Source: Georgenia thermotolerans (GTDB taxonomy: Bacteria > Actinomycetota > Actinomycetes > Actinomycetales > Actinomycetaceae). Taken from it: a DNA stretch of 64,000 bases. The stretch covers positions 25,310 through 89,309 of the forward strand of contig NZ_VUKF01000017.1 of the NCBI RefSeq assembly GCF_009193185.1, given 5' to 3'. The notes below the pieces were generated by a model, which was not told the DNA's origin, did no database searches, and worked only from the letters and a program-made list of their open reading frames with translations. Position numbers and translations under genes: made by a program. Shown in pieces: positions 33,733-42,168 of this stretch (the stretch's first letter is position 1; each line of letters opens with the position of its first letter).

Positions 33733-34740
33733 ATGAAGCTGGGACGCATCGCCGTCAGCGGTCCTGACGGTGAGGAGATCCGCGTAGTCGCGGCCGAGCC
33801 GGAGCATGACCGGGTCATTGACCTGAAGAAGGCCTACGCGCTCGCGCTGCAGAAGGGCGGCGCCACCGTCGAGGGCTCGCGCCACCTCGCCCACGCGACC
33901 TTCCGTGACCTGACCCAGGGCGTATCGAGCGGAGACTTCTTCCTCGAGGCCGCGCACAAGGCGCTGGACGCGGCCGACGATGCATCGCTCCCGCTCGGGG
34001 ACGCGGACTTCCGTGCGGCGATCAAGCCGCCGGTGCTGCGCGACAGCCTGACGTTCAACGGCCACATCAAGAACTTCTTCGGCAATGTCATGAAGTCGAA
34101 GCCGACGCGCGCCGTGTACGAGCGGCCGGGCTTCTTCAAGGGCTCGACGGCGACCCTCTACGGCACGAACGAGACGATCCCCTACCCGAGCATCACTGAA
34201 AAGCTCGACTACGAGCTCGAGATCGGCTACGTCATCGGCAAGCCGGGGCGGAACCTCGCGCCGGAGGAGGCGTTCGACCACGTCTTTGGCATCACGATCT
34301 TCAACGACTGGTCGCTGCGCGACGTCCAGGTCCTCGAGAACCCGATCGGCATGGGCGCCCAGCACTCGAAGGACTTCGCCTACGGCATCGGCCCGTGGAT
34401 CGTCACGCTGGACGAGATCGACTCGATCATCGGCCTCACCGGCCAGGTGCGCGTCAACGGAGAGATTTGGTCCGACACCAAGGTTGAGGACTTCATCTGG
34501 ACGCCGGAGGAGACGGTCTCGTACGTGTCCCAGTTCGACGGCCTTCAGCCGGGTGACCTCATCGGCTCCGGGACGATGGCGTTCGGCGCCGGCGCCGAGC
34601 TGCAGAAGTTCCTCCAGCCCGGTGACGTCCTTGAGCTCGAGCTCGAGAAGGTCGGCGTGCTGCGCAGCCCGATCGCCACGGAGAAGGAAGAGCCCGGCTG
34701 GTGGCCCACCCCGCAGCCGTTCCCCTTCGAGGAGGACTGA
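33733..34740 (+). CDS. Fumarylacetoacetate hydrolase-family protein 2
   Basis: 335 residues from the ATG at 33733. The family ligands appear in KLDYELEIGYVIGK and IFNDWSLRDVQ, and LQPGDLIGSGTMAFGAGAEL is the C-terminal loop. It is unlike FAH-1 in length of the N-terminal domain and in the active-site loops, and is closer to the true FAH pattern. It may hydrolyse a different acyl-pyruvate or beta-diketone later in the route. Two bases separate it from the cupin gene. Confidence 0.85.
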   Translation: MKLGRIAVSGPDGEEIRVVAAEPEHDRVIDLKKAYALALQKGGATVEGSRHLAHATFRDLTQGVSSGDFFLEAAHKALDAADDASLPLGDADFRAAIKPPVLRDSLTFNGHIKNFFGNVMKSKPTRAVYERPGFFKGSTATLYGTNETIPYPSITEKLDYELEIGYVIGKPGRNLAPEEAFDHVFGITIFNDWSLRDVQVLENPIGMGAQHSKDFAYGIGPWIVTLDEIDSIIGLTGQVRVNGEIWSDTKVEDFIWTPEETVSYVSQFDGLQPGDLIGSGTMAFGAGAELQKFLQPGDVLELELEKVGVLRSPIATEKEEPGWWPTPQPFPFEED

Positions 34741-34742
34741 TC

Positions 34743-35351
34743 ATGACTTCGCGCAAGCCTGTCCGCCGCGTTGTGACCGGTCATGACGACGCCGGCCGTG
34801 CCGTCATCCTGTTCGACGACGCCGACGCCCCCAACTCCTTCAGCTCCGAGACGATTCCGGGCTTCGGCGCCACCGTCGCGTGGTTCACGCCCTCAGGCAC
34901 CGTCGACCATGTGACCGACGAGGACGCCGCACCCGCCGGCCGGCAGTTCAACTTCCCCGCCGTGGGCGAGACCATCGTGCGGATCGCGGACTTCCCGCCG
35001 GACGCGGCCTACCCGCAGAACGCCGGCGACGCCGTCTTCGAGGAGATCCAGGGCCAGGAGGAGCGCGAGGCCGGCAGCGAGCACAGCGACGGCAAGCACT
35101 TCTGGTTCCACCGCACGGAGTCGATCGACTACGCCGTCGTCCTCGAGGGGGAGATCACTCTCCTCGTCGACGAGGGCGAGGTGACGCTGCGCGCCGGGGA
35201 CGTCGCGATCCAACGTGCCACCGCTCACGCATGGTCGAACCGCACCGACAAGGTCGCCCGCATGATGTTCGTGCTCTACGGGACCGACCCGATCAGCCCC
35301 GCCCAGATCGCCGCGCGGCGGTCAGGCGCCAAGACGCCGGAGCCGGCGTGA
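34743..35351 (+). CDS. Cupin-domain protein
   Basis: 202 residues. The cupin barrel (about 110-185) has a partial first motif (IDYAVVLEGEITLLVDEGE) and the second, GDVAIQRATAHAWSN with one His. Only some metal ligands are obvious, so binding of a metal is uncertain. The N-terminal 100 residues form a less conserved domain. Cupins in aromatic clusters may act as isomerases or hydrolases on ring-cleavage products. It overlaps the ligase gene start by four bases. Confidence 0.75.
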   Translation: MTSRKPVRRVVTGHDDAGRAVILFDDADAPNSFSSETIPGFGATVAWFTPSGTVDHVTDEDAAPAGRQFNFPAVGETIVRIADFPPDAAYPQNAGDAVFEEIQGQEEREAGSEHSDGKHFWFHRTESIDYAVVLEGEITLLVDEGEVTLRAGDVAIQRATAHAWSNRTDKVARMMFVLYGTDPISPAQIAARRSGAKTPEPA

Positions 35352-37333
35352 TCGTCGACCTTGCGGCCGCGGACGGCGAGATCATCTGGCGGCCCGACCC
35401 GGCCACGCTCGCCGACACCCAAACCGAGCGGTTCGCCGCGTTCGTCCGCGCCCGTGGCGTCCCGCTCGCCGAGGGCTACCAGGCGCTGTGGGAGTGGAGC
35501 GTGGAGGACCCGGACGCGTTCTGGACATCCTTTATGGAGTTTGCGGGCGTTCAGCTCGGCGGCGAGCCCGGCCCGGCCCGCAACGGCGAGCCGATGCCGG
35601 CGACCCGATGGTTCCCGGGCCGCACACTCAACTTCGCCCGGCACATGCTTGCGGGCCGCGACGGCACGGCGATGATTGCGGTGTCCGAGGACGGCACCAC
35701 GGACGAGATCTCCTTCGACGAGCTGCGGACGCAGGTGGGTGCCCTCGCGGCCCACCTCCGCTCGCTCGGCGTCGGTGCGGGCGACCGGGTGGTCGCGGTC
35801 CTGCCAAACGTCCCTGAGGCCGTCGTCGGGCTTCTCGCCGCGGCGTCGCTCGGGGCGGTGTGGTCGGTGTGCTCACCGGAGTTCGGCCCCGGTGCCATCG
35901 TCTCGCGCTTCGCGCAGCTCGAACCGAAGGCCGTACTAGCAGCCCCGGGCTACCGGCTGGCCGGAAAGGACCGCGACCGGCGGGCGGAACTCGACGAGAT
36001 CCTGCAGCAGCTGCCCACCGTCGAGGAGGTCGTCTGGGTGACGAGGCACTCCCCCTCGATCCCGATGCCGAGCACGGCGGTCCCGGGCGTCGCGTGGGAG
36101 GACGTCGTCGCGGAGCCGGTGGAGCCGGAGTTCGTCGACGTGGAGTTCAGCCACCCGCTGTGGGTGCTGTTCTCCTCGGGCACGACCGGCGTTCCGAAGG
36201 GCATCGTCCACGGCCACGGCGGCGCCCTGCTCGAGGAGCTCAAGATGCTCCTGCTCGGGGGCGATCTGCGTGCCGGCGACCGGTTCTTCTCCGTCGCCTC
36301 CACGAGCTGGGTCGTGTGGAACTCGCTCATCAGCGCGATGGGGGTCGGCGCCACGCCGGTCCTCGTCGATGGGAACCCGACCTTCCCCTCGCTCGATCGC
36401 GTCTGGGAGGTCGCGGCGCAGACGCGCGCCGCGGTGCTCGGCCTAGGGGCCGGGTTCGTCCATGCCTGTGCCAAGTCCGACCTGGTGCCGCAGCGCGACC
36501 ACGACCTGCAGGCGCTGCGCGAGATCCAGGTGACCGGTTCGCCCCTCTCCGCGGACGGGTTCCGCTGGATCTACGGCAACGTCGGCGACGTGTGGCTGGT
36601 CTCGATGAGCGGCGGCACCGACATCGCCGGCTGCTTCGTGGGCGGCGCGCCGACCGAACCGGTGCGGGTTGGGTACATCCAGGCGCCGGCGCTCGGCGCC
36701 CGGGTTGAGTCCTGGGACGAGTCCGGGCAGCCGACCACCGGCAAGGGCGAGCTCGTCGTCACGGTACCGATGCCGTCAATGCCGCTGTACCTGTGGGGCG
36801 ACACCGATGGATCGCGATACCACGGCAGCTACTTCGAGACGTTCCCCGGCGTGTGGCGGCACGGCGACTTCATCGAGATCTCCGAGAAGGGCATCCTCAT
36901 CCTCGGCCGCTCGGACTCGACGCTGAACCGCAACGGCATCAGGCTCGGGTCCGCGGACATCTACGCCGTCGTCGAGGCGCTGCCGGAGGTCACCGAGGCA
37001 ATGGTCGTCGGTGCGGAGATCGGCGCGGAGGGTTACTACCTGCCGCTCTTCGTGGCGATTCCCGACGGCGTCACCGAGGAGGCGGCCAAGGCCGCCATCG
37101 AACGCGCGATCCGTGCGAACCTCTCGGCGCGGTACCTGCCGGACGAGATCGTGGTGATGCGGGCCATCCCGCACACCAAGACCGGCAAAAAGCTCGAGGT
37201 CCCCGTCAAGCGGCTCATCCAGGCGGCTGCCCTGGCCGACGTCGTCGACCTCGGCGCCGTCGACGATGCGGCGCTGCTCGAGGAGTACGCGGCGTTCGCG
37301 TCGTCCAGGGCCGGGACACTGGCAACTCACTGA
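35348..37333 (+). CDS. Acetoacetyl-CoA synthetase-like acyl-CoA ligase
   Basis: 661 residues, GTG start overlapping the cupin stop. The adenylate-forming core has the P-loop LFSSGTTGVPKGIVHGHGG (about 275-293), SMSGGTD, and a C-terminal SDSTLNRNGIRLGSADIY. The acyl-adenylation lysine is in KTGKKLEVPVKRL. Length and N-terminal ACAS-like segment match acetoacetate-CoA ligases. It would activate acetoacetate or a similar 3-keto acid released by the FAH enzymes, feeding the thiolase encoded at 14870-16093 (inference). Last gene of the catabolic cluster. Confidence 0.87.
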   Translation: MIVDLAAADGEIIWRPDPATLADTQTERFAAFVRARGVPLAEGYQALWEWSVEDPDAFWTSFMEFAGVQLGGEPGPARNGEPMPATRWFPGRTLNFARHMLAGRDGTAMIAVSEDGTTDEISFDELRTQVGALAAHLRSLGVGAGDRVVAVLPNVPEAVVGLLAAASLGAVWSVCSPEFGPGAIVSRFAQLEPKAVLAAPGYRLAGKDRDRRAELDEILQQLPTVEEVVWVTRHSPSIPMPSTAVPGVAWEDVVAEPVEPEFVDVEFSHPLWVLFSSGTTGVPKGIVHGHGGALLEELKMLLLGGDLRAGDRFFSVASTSWVVWNSLISAMGVGATPVLVDGNPTFPSLDRVWEVAAQTRAAVLGLGAGFVHACAKSDLVPQRDHDLQALREIQVTGSPLSADGFRWIYGNVGDVWLVSMSGGTDIAGCFVGGAPTEPVRVGYIQAPALGARVESWDESGQPTTGKGELVVTVPMPSMPLYLWGDTDGSRYHGSYFETFPGVWRHGDFIEISEKGILILGRSDSTLNRNGIRLGSADIYAVVEALPEVTEAMVVGAEIGAEGYYLPLFVAIPDGVTEEAAKAAIERAIRANLSARYLPDEIVVMRAIPHTKTGKKLEVPVKRLIQAAALADVVDLGAVDDAALLEEYAAFASSRAGTLATH

Positions 37334-37389
37334 CCCGCAGGGGTCGCGCCCCGCGCGGTCGGGCGCGGGGCGTGCACGTGGAACGTGGA

Positions 37390-37880
37390 ACTATTCGTGG
37401 ACCCGCCCGGCCGCTTCTGCAGACGAACTGTGAGCGGCTCGCCACCTCAGGCCGCGCCGTGACCCAGGTGGCGCGCCGCCAGCCCGCCGCCTTACGTCGC
37501 CTTCGACGTCCCCGCCGTCGCCGGCACGGACGCCCGCGACCTAGCCTTCACCCGGCGCCGCGAGGAGCTCGAGCAGCTCGCCGCTGGTTGGAAGCCACCA
37601 CTGGCCTCTCCCCCACCACCACCGACCCCGCAGTGGTTCAACGAGGCCGTTGCGGGAATCGAGGGCCTCATCGCCGAAGGCGCAGCTCAGCCCTACCTCG
37701 GCGGCAGCCACGCCTGGCTCAAGGTCAAGCACCGCGAGACCATCGACGTCATCTGTGCCGCCGTCATGGGCCCGCTGGAGCGCCCCCGAGCGATCGTCGC
37801 CGGCCTGATCATCGGGGGCCAGCTGCGCATCGTCGGACGCAGCACACCGCTGCGCCCTACGTCGCAGGCCGATCCCGCGG
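37390..37880 (+). pseudogene. ATP-dependent DNA ligase remnant, frameshifted
   Basis: Pieces in two frames match the central and C-terminal parts of ATP-dependent DNA ligases: YVAFDVPAVAG (from 37493), LSPTTTDP in another frame, GIEGLIAEGAAQPYLGG, AWLKVKHRET and a later VAGLIIGGQLRIVGRS. At least two frameshifts (near 37490 and 37600) and an early stop break it. It runs into the resolvase remnant on the opposite strand, so its end was probably removed by recombination. Confidence 0.65.
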
Positions 37881-38025
37881 TCACTGAGCTTGTCCGCGAC
37901 CGTGGAGGATGTCCTTGGTGGACCGGCCGGGCCGGTCGAGCTTCCACACCACGAGGGTGTCCATGCCGTCGCGCATGTAGTCCAGCGCGGCGGCCAACCC
38001 CGGGTGACGGCGACGCTGACACGGC
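37866..38025 (-). pseudogene. Serine resolvase/invertase fragment
   Basis: On the minus strand HPGLAAALDYMRDGMDTLVVW, followed by KLDRPGRSTKDIL, is the catalytic-domain core of serine recombinases. One base later the match goes on in another frame (TVADKLSDRGIGLR). Start, end and DNA-binding domain are missing. A likely leftover of the event that brought the cargo or a transposon. Confidence 0.6.
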
Positions 38026-38163
38026 CTGTCTTGGGAGATGCCAGGACTGCCTGCAACCGGCTTGAGAGGGCTCCCGCTGATCGCAGCTGCCATGCCCCTG
38101 CTCATAGCGTTCCGGGGAAGCTCTCACCTCCCGCCCGCGACATCCCTCGCTCCCGGCCGACTT

Positions 38164-38238
38164 GGGGGACGTCCTTGACGTGCATAGATGCTGCGCCCCC
38201 TCGAAGGGGACGCTGGGGGGACGCGGTCTGGGGGGACG
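38164..38238 (+). repeat. GGGGACG direct repeats upstream of the primase-polymerase gene
   Basis: Four copies of (GG)GGGGACG start at 38164, 38206, 38215 and 38230, the last two as TGGGGGGACG. They end 34 bases before the primase-polymerase start. They could be iterons of a replication origin or operator repeats; similar-looking G-runs can also arise by chance in this GC content. Confidence 0.4.
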
Positions 38239-38271
38239 GAATGAGGTACAGGTCTTCGCCAGCGTGAGGGC

Positions 38272-39180
38272 ATGGACAGCCAGATCGCCCCCGCACACTG
38301 GGCCCCAGAGGCGATGGTCGTCGCCGCCCGTGCGCCATCGCCGGCGTCCGCTGCACTCGACCTGGCACGCGCAGGCGTTCCCGTGTTCCCGTGCGTCTCG
38401 GGCGCCAAGCAGCCGCTGACGCGGCGCGGGTTTCTCGATGCTTCACCGGACGCCGGACAGGTGGCCGTGTGGTGGCGGCGCTGGCCCGACGCGAACCTCG
38501 GCCTGCCGACCGGGACAGTGTCCGGCGTTGACGTCGTAGACGTCGACGCCAAGGCCTCGGGCTCCGGCTTCCGTGCCTTCAGGCGAGCGCTCAGCGCCCA
38601 GTTAGCGACCGGGTGGGCGTGGATGGTACGCACCCCGTCCGGCGGGCTACATGCCTACTACCCGCACCCAGGGGGGACCGAGCAGCGCTCGTGGGCTTCG
38701 CCGGGCACTCACGTGGACTTCCGCGGCGACGGCGGGTACGTCATCGCCCCACCGTCGCGTGTGTTCGTCGACGGCACCGCGCGCCTGTACGTGCTTGCCG
38801 CCGTCGCGCAGCAGGCACCGCGTCCGGTCGACGCCGGTGCCTTGCGGTCATTCCTCGAGCCGCCCCGGCCGCCAAGTCCCGCCCGGTCCGCACCCGTGGG
38901 CACCCGGCCACCGGAACGGCTCGCCTCATGGCTCGCTGCGCAGCCAGAGGGCGGCCGGAACGACGCTCTGTTCTGGGCCGCGTGCCGGATGGTCGAGGAG
39001 GGCCATGACCACGCCTCCACCTCTGGACTGCTCGGCCCGGCCGCACTGCAGGCCGGACTCGGCGAGCGGGAGATCGCCGCCACGATCAAGTCGGCGTTCA
39101 AGCACACCTCTCCGCTCATCACCCAACCGACGGGCGGCGAGGGCCGCCGTCCTTTCCCACCCGAGACGGTGACGTTATGA
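38272..39180 (+). CDS. Bifunctional primase/polymerase (Prim-Pol domain)
   Basis: 302 residues. The Prim-Pol core at about 20-190 includes GVPVFPCVSGAKQPLT, the metal-binding VVDVDAK and a later GTHVDFRGDGGYVIAPPS. No helicase domain follows, so it is a primase-polymerase only. In ICEs and plasmids these proteins start replication of the excised circle. The GC-rich repeats just upstream might be its recognition sites. Overlaps the next gene by four bases. Confidence 0.85.
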   Translation: MDSQIAPAHWAPEAMVVAARAPSPASAALDLARAGVPVFPCVSGAKQPLTRRGFLDASPDAGQVAVWWRRWPDANLGLPTGTVSGVDVVDVDAKASGSGFRAFRRALSAQLATGWAWMVRTPSGGLHAYYPHPGGTEQRSWASPGTHVDFRGDGGYVIAPPSRVFVDGTARLYVLAAVAQQAPRPVDAGALRSFLEPPRPPSPARSAPVGTRPPERLASWLAAQPEGGRNDALFWAACRMVEEGHDHASTSGLLGPAALQAGLGEREIAATIKSAFKHTSPLITQPTGGEGRRPFPPETVTL

Positions 39181-39599
39181 GCGCCCACGACCCCTTCGAC
39201 GCGGAACCGGCTGCCCCGAATCCGCCAGCAATTGCGACACCGCAGGGTGCGTCCATCCCGCCGGCGATGGCCGTGCACGACGACCCGTCACGACCGGGAG
39301 CTGAAGAACACGGCAGGACGCCGGAGCAAATCGCCGCGGCAGTACCCGGCCGCACCCGGGTCGAATGGGTCCACCCGTCCGAGCTACCCACCGCTGCGAA
39401 CCACGCACTCGGGTGGGGCATCGGACGCGGGCTCGACCTCCAGGTCGCCATGGCGCGCGCAACGGCTCGCGCCCCGTTCCACGCCCCTGACACCGTGCGC
39501 CGCACGCTGGCCGCACGAAAGGAACGACGCAAGCTTGACACCGCGCCGGCTCCGACGACACCGCCAACACAGACCACCGAAGGGCTGACGTTGTCATGA
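39177..39599 (+). CDS. Hypothetical ICE protein, 140 residues
   Basis: Not recognised. The sequence is Pro/Ala-rich at both ends with a short central conserved-looking part (RTRVEWVHPSELPT, then GWGIGRGLDLQVAMARATAR). No signal peptide or membrane helix. ATGA overlaps at both ends place it in the primase operon, so a role in replication or its control is possible. Confidence 0.6.
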   Translation: MSAHDPFDAEPAAPNPPAIATPQGASIPPAMAVHDDPSRPGAEEHGRTPEQIAAAVPGRTRVEWVHPSELPTAANHALGWGIGRGLDLQVAMARATARAPFHAPDTVRRTLAARKERRKLDTAPAPTTPPTQTTEGLTLS

Positions 39600-40432
39600 C
39601 CGCCGCGTCGACCAACACCCAGCAGCACGCGTTCGTCACCGCCGAGGGACTGCGCACCCTCCTGCTCCGGCTGCACCGGGCCGGACGCGGAGCCTGGCGG
39701 CACGACGACGAGGCGGCCGAGCTCATGCGGCATTGCATGGACCGCTATCGACCGCTGGCCCGCAAGTACCGCGCGGAACCGCTGGACGCCGCCGCGGCGG
39801 CATTCGAGGCGATGCTCGCCCCGGCCACCCGCTGGGCCACCGACCCGTGGGGCGTAGTCACGCGGGCGGTCAAGGTCACCCTCATGGCGGAGGACCGCGC
39901 GCATGGGCTGTTGTGCGAGGTCTCCCGGGCTCGGCACCTCATGAGGTCCGAGCTGCATGACGCGCAGCGGTTCGCTGAGCACGGCATGGCCGTGTACCAC
40001 CCGGCCCTTCACAGCCCGGCGGAGAACGTGTTTCCCGAGCTCGACGCGGAGCTTCTCGAGCTGCTGGGAGCGTCCAGGGCCGCCGTCGAGCTATTCGTCA
40101 CCGCGGGCTGGCCACGGGACCTGGCCCGTACGGCGATCGGCCATGTCTGCTCTCGTCTGGCGGAGACCGGCTCCCGGCGACGTGCGCACGAGTACCTCCG
40201 TCACGACCACCAGACCGCCGTCCTGCTCGACCTGGACCAGCGCCGCTGGACCGCGCTGTTGTCGGCGGTGCTGGGCAATCCAAACCCCGATCTGGAATGG
40301 ACTGCGGCGGGCCGCGGACTGCTGCTGCGCCTGGCCGCCGGATGCCCACTTGAGGAACTCACTGCCGACGCCCGCCTCATGCGCGCTCTCGTGGACACCG
40401 CCCCGGGCTACCTGGAGGCATCCCATGCCTGA
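39596..40432 (+). CDS. Hypothetical helical ICE protein, 278 residues
   Basis: Not recognised with certainty. Nearly all-helical, rich in Ala, Leu and Arg. The segment HCMDRYRPLARKYRAEPLDAAAAAFEAML is faintly like a sigma-factor region 2, and a later part (about 160-190) could be a helix-turn-helix. The evidence is too weak for a regulator call. It overlaps the ParB-like gene by eight bases, so both are co-translated. Confidence 0.6.
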   Translation: MTAASTNTQQHAFVTAEGLRTLLLRLHRAGRGAWRHDDEAAELMRHCMDRYRPLARKYRAEPLDAAAAAFEAMLAPATRWATDPWGVVTRAVKVTLMAEDRAHGLLCEVSRARHLMRSELHDAQRFAEHGMAVYHPALHSPAENVFPELDAELLELLGASRAAVELFVTAGWPRDLARTAIGHVCSRLAETGSRRRAHEYLRHDHQTAVLLDLDQRRWTALLSAVLGNPNPDLEWTAAGRGLLLRLAAGCPLEELTADARLMRALVDTAPGYLEASHA

Positions 40433-41450
40433 GAAGGACTTTCTCACCCGCGAGATGCTCGTGGAGGTCATCCAGGTCGGGATTCGGCATCGTCAGGACC
40501 TTGGTGACCTCCAGCCACTGATGGATTCGATCACCCGGCTCGGACTGCTGCAGCCGATCACCGTCACCCCGTCCGGGTTGCTCGTGTGTGGGCGACGACG
40601 CCTGGAAGCAATCCGCAAGCTCAGGTGGCGCACGACGAGGGTGTGGGTGCGCTCCAACATCTCCGACACCCTCACCTCGCTGCTGGCCCAACAGGACGAG
40701 AACGCGCTGCGCAAACCCCTGTCCCCGCTGGAGGCCGCGACGTTGTACCGGGAGCTGAAAGAGCACCTAGCGGAGGATGCGCGACGGCGGCAGGAAGCCT
40801 CGCGCTTCGGAGGCGACAGCGACGTCGGGGAAGTGAACGGTGGGCGTGACTCACGCCCACCGGACAGCCCAGGCAGGCACGAGACCAAGACCGCGACCCA
40901 GGCAGCCACCATGGTCACCGGAGAGGACTCCTCGCAGCGGCTCGAGCGGATCCTCAAGATCCGTGCCGTCATGGAGGACGAGGACCGCCCACTACATATC
41001 CGTCGCCTGGCTGAGGCCGCGCTCGACGACATCGACGCCGGCGGGCCAGTCGCACCCGCCTACCTCCGCGTGATGAACACCATCCGGGCCGGAGATCAGG
41101 CGGCACAGCACCCCGTTGCGCCAGTCACACCGCCGATCCCACCCACACCGGACGAGATCGCCGAGCTCTCCCGCCAGGCGCTTGAGAAGGCCAAGTCAGA
41201 GCGAGCACGCCGCATCGAGCTGGTCTCCACCGCGGCCCGGCCCCAACAGAAGGTGCTGCGCAGCCCCAAGGCCCTGGTCCTGGCGTGGCGGGAGCTGGAC
41301 GGGTGGACCGCCCACTACGACGTCCACCAGGTTGCCGATGCGCTGAGCGACGACGAGGTGGCGATGGTGCTGCGCGTGCTCGCCGACTCTGCCAGGTTCA
41401 TCGACGACGTCGTCGCAGCCCGCAAAGCCACCGCCTCGAGCACGGCGTAG
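40425..41450 (+). CDS. ParB/Srx-like nuclease-domain protein
   Basis: 341 residues from the ATG at 40425. The N-terminal ParB-type domain has LMDSITRLGLLQPITVTPSG and LLVCGRRRLEAIRKLRW. Central LLAQQDENALRKPLSPLEAA is the start of the usual helix-turn-helix part. The C-terminal half is helical and specific to the element. It may partition or stabilise the excised ICE. No ParA gene is visible nearby. Confidence 0.78.
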   Translation: MPEKDFLTREMLVEVIQVGIRHRQDLGDLQPLMDSITRLGLLQPITVTPSGLLVCGRRRLEAIRKLRWRTTRVWVRSNISDTLTSLLAQQDENALRKPLSPLEAATLYRELKEHLAEDARRRQEASRFGGDSDVGEVNGGRDSRPPDSPGRHETKTATQAATMVTGEDSSQRLERILKIRAVMEDEDRPLHIRRLAEAALDDIDAGGPVAPAYLRVMNTIRAGDQAAQHPVAPVTPPIPPTPDEIAELSRQALEKAKSERARRIELVSTAARPQQKVLRSPKALVLAWRELDGWTAHYDVHQVADALSDDEVAMVLRVLADSARFIDDVVAARKATASSTA

Positions 41451-41458
41451 GGACAGTC

Positions 41459-42154
41459 ATGGTCACCAGGCCTAGCGCACGCACCCGGCGGCGGATCCCC
41501 GTCGTGCTGCTCGTCGTTCTGGGGGTCGCGGTCGTCGCGACGACGGTCTACGGGTTCGCAGTCACGCACCAAGACACAACGGCACCCGCGGGCACGACGA
41601 CTCCTCCCCCGTCACCCACCGCCGCAGCCCCCACGGCGTCCGACCGCACCCCCGCGATTGGCGTTGAGGACATCGCGATCGTCCCGGCAACGGCCGACCC
41701 GCGCGCGTTCGCCCGATCAGTCGCCAAGATGGTCTTCGCTTGGGACACGACCAGCGGACTGGCTCCGGGCGACTACATGGTCCCGGTGATCGAGGTCGCC
41801 GACCCCACTGGCGTCGAGACCCCGGGCCTGGTTGCCGACCTCAGCGGCTACCTGCCCTCCGCGGCAGCGTGGGAGCACCTACGCCAATACGCCACCCGGC
41901 AGTGGCTGGACGTCGCCGACGTCGCCGTCCCCGCGCGGTGGGGCGAGGTCGTGGCACATGCCCCGGAGGGATCGTTCGCCCCGGGCACGACCGCGCTGAC
42001 GGTGAGCGGCGTCCGGCACCGGTCAGAGGTCTGGGACTCCCGCCCTATCTCCAGCACACACGAGGTCGCCATGACGGTGTTCATGGTGTGTGCTCCAAGC
42101 TATCCCGACTGCCGGCTATTGCGCCTGTCGCAGCTCGACAGGCCGCTGCGGTGA
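41459..42154 (+). CDS. Membrane-anchored conjugation protein (hypothetical)
   Basis: 231 residues with one N-terminal membrane helix (about 12-36), a Thr/Pro/Ala linker and a soluble outer domain. The topology is that of VirB8/TcpC-like transfer proteins, but no family motif is certain. It is placed directly before the cell-wall hydrolase gene, which supports a part in the transfer channel. A CAPSYPDC segment near the end may form a disulfide. Confidence 0.55.
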   Translation: MVTRPSARTRRRIPVVLLVVLGVAVVATTVYGFAVTHQDTTAPAGTTTPPPSPTAAAPTASDRTPAIGVEDIAIVPATADPRAFARSVAKMVFAWDTTSGLAPGDYMVPVIEVADPTGVETPGLVADLSGYLPSAAAWEHLRQYATRQWLDVADVAVPARWGEVVAHAPEGSFAPGTTALTVSGVRHRSEVWDSRPISSTHEVAMTVFMVCAPSYPDCRLLRLSQLDRPLR

Positions 42155-42168
42155 TGGAGGCGGGACTC

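Noticed and set aside
39596..40432. Possible sigma-factor-like regulator
   Set aside because: Only a short faint likeness to sigma region 2 and no region 4; kept as hypothetical.
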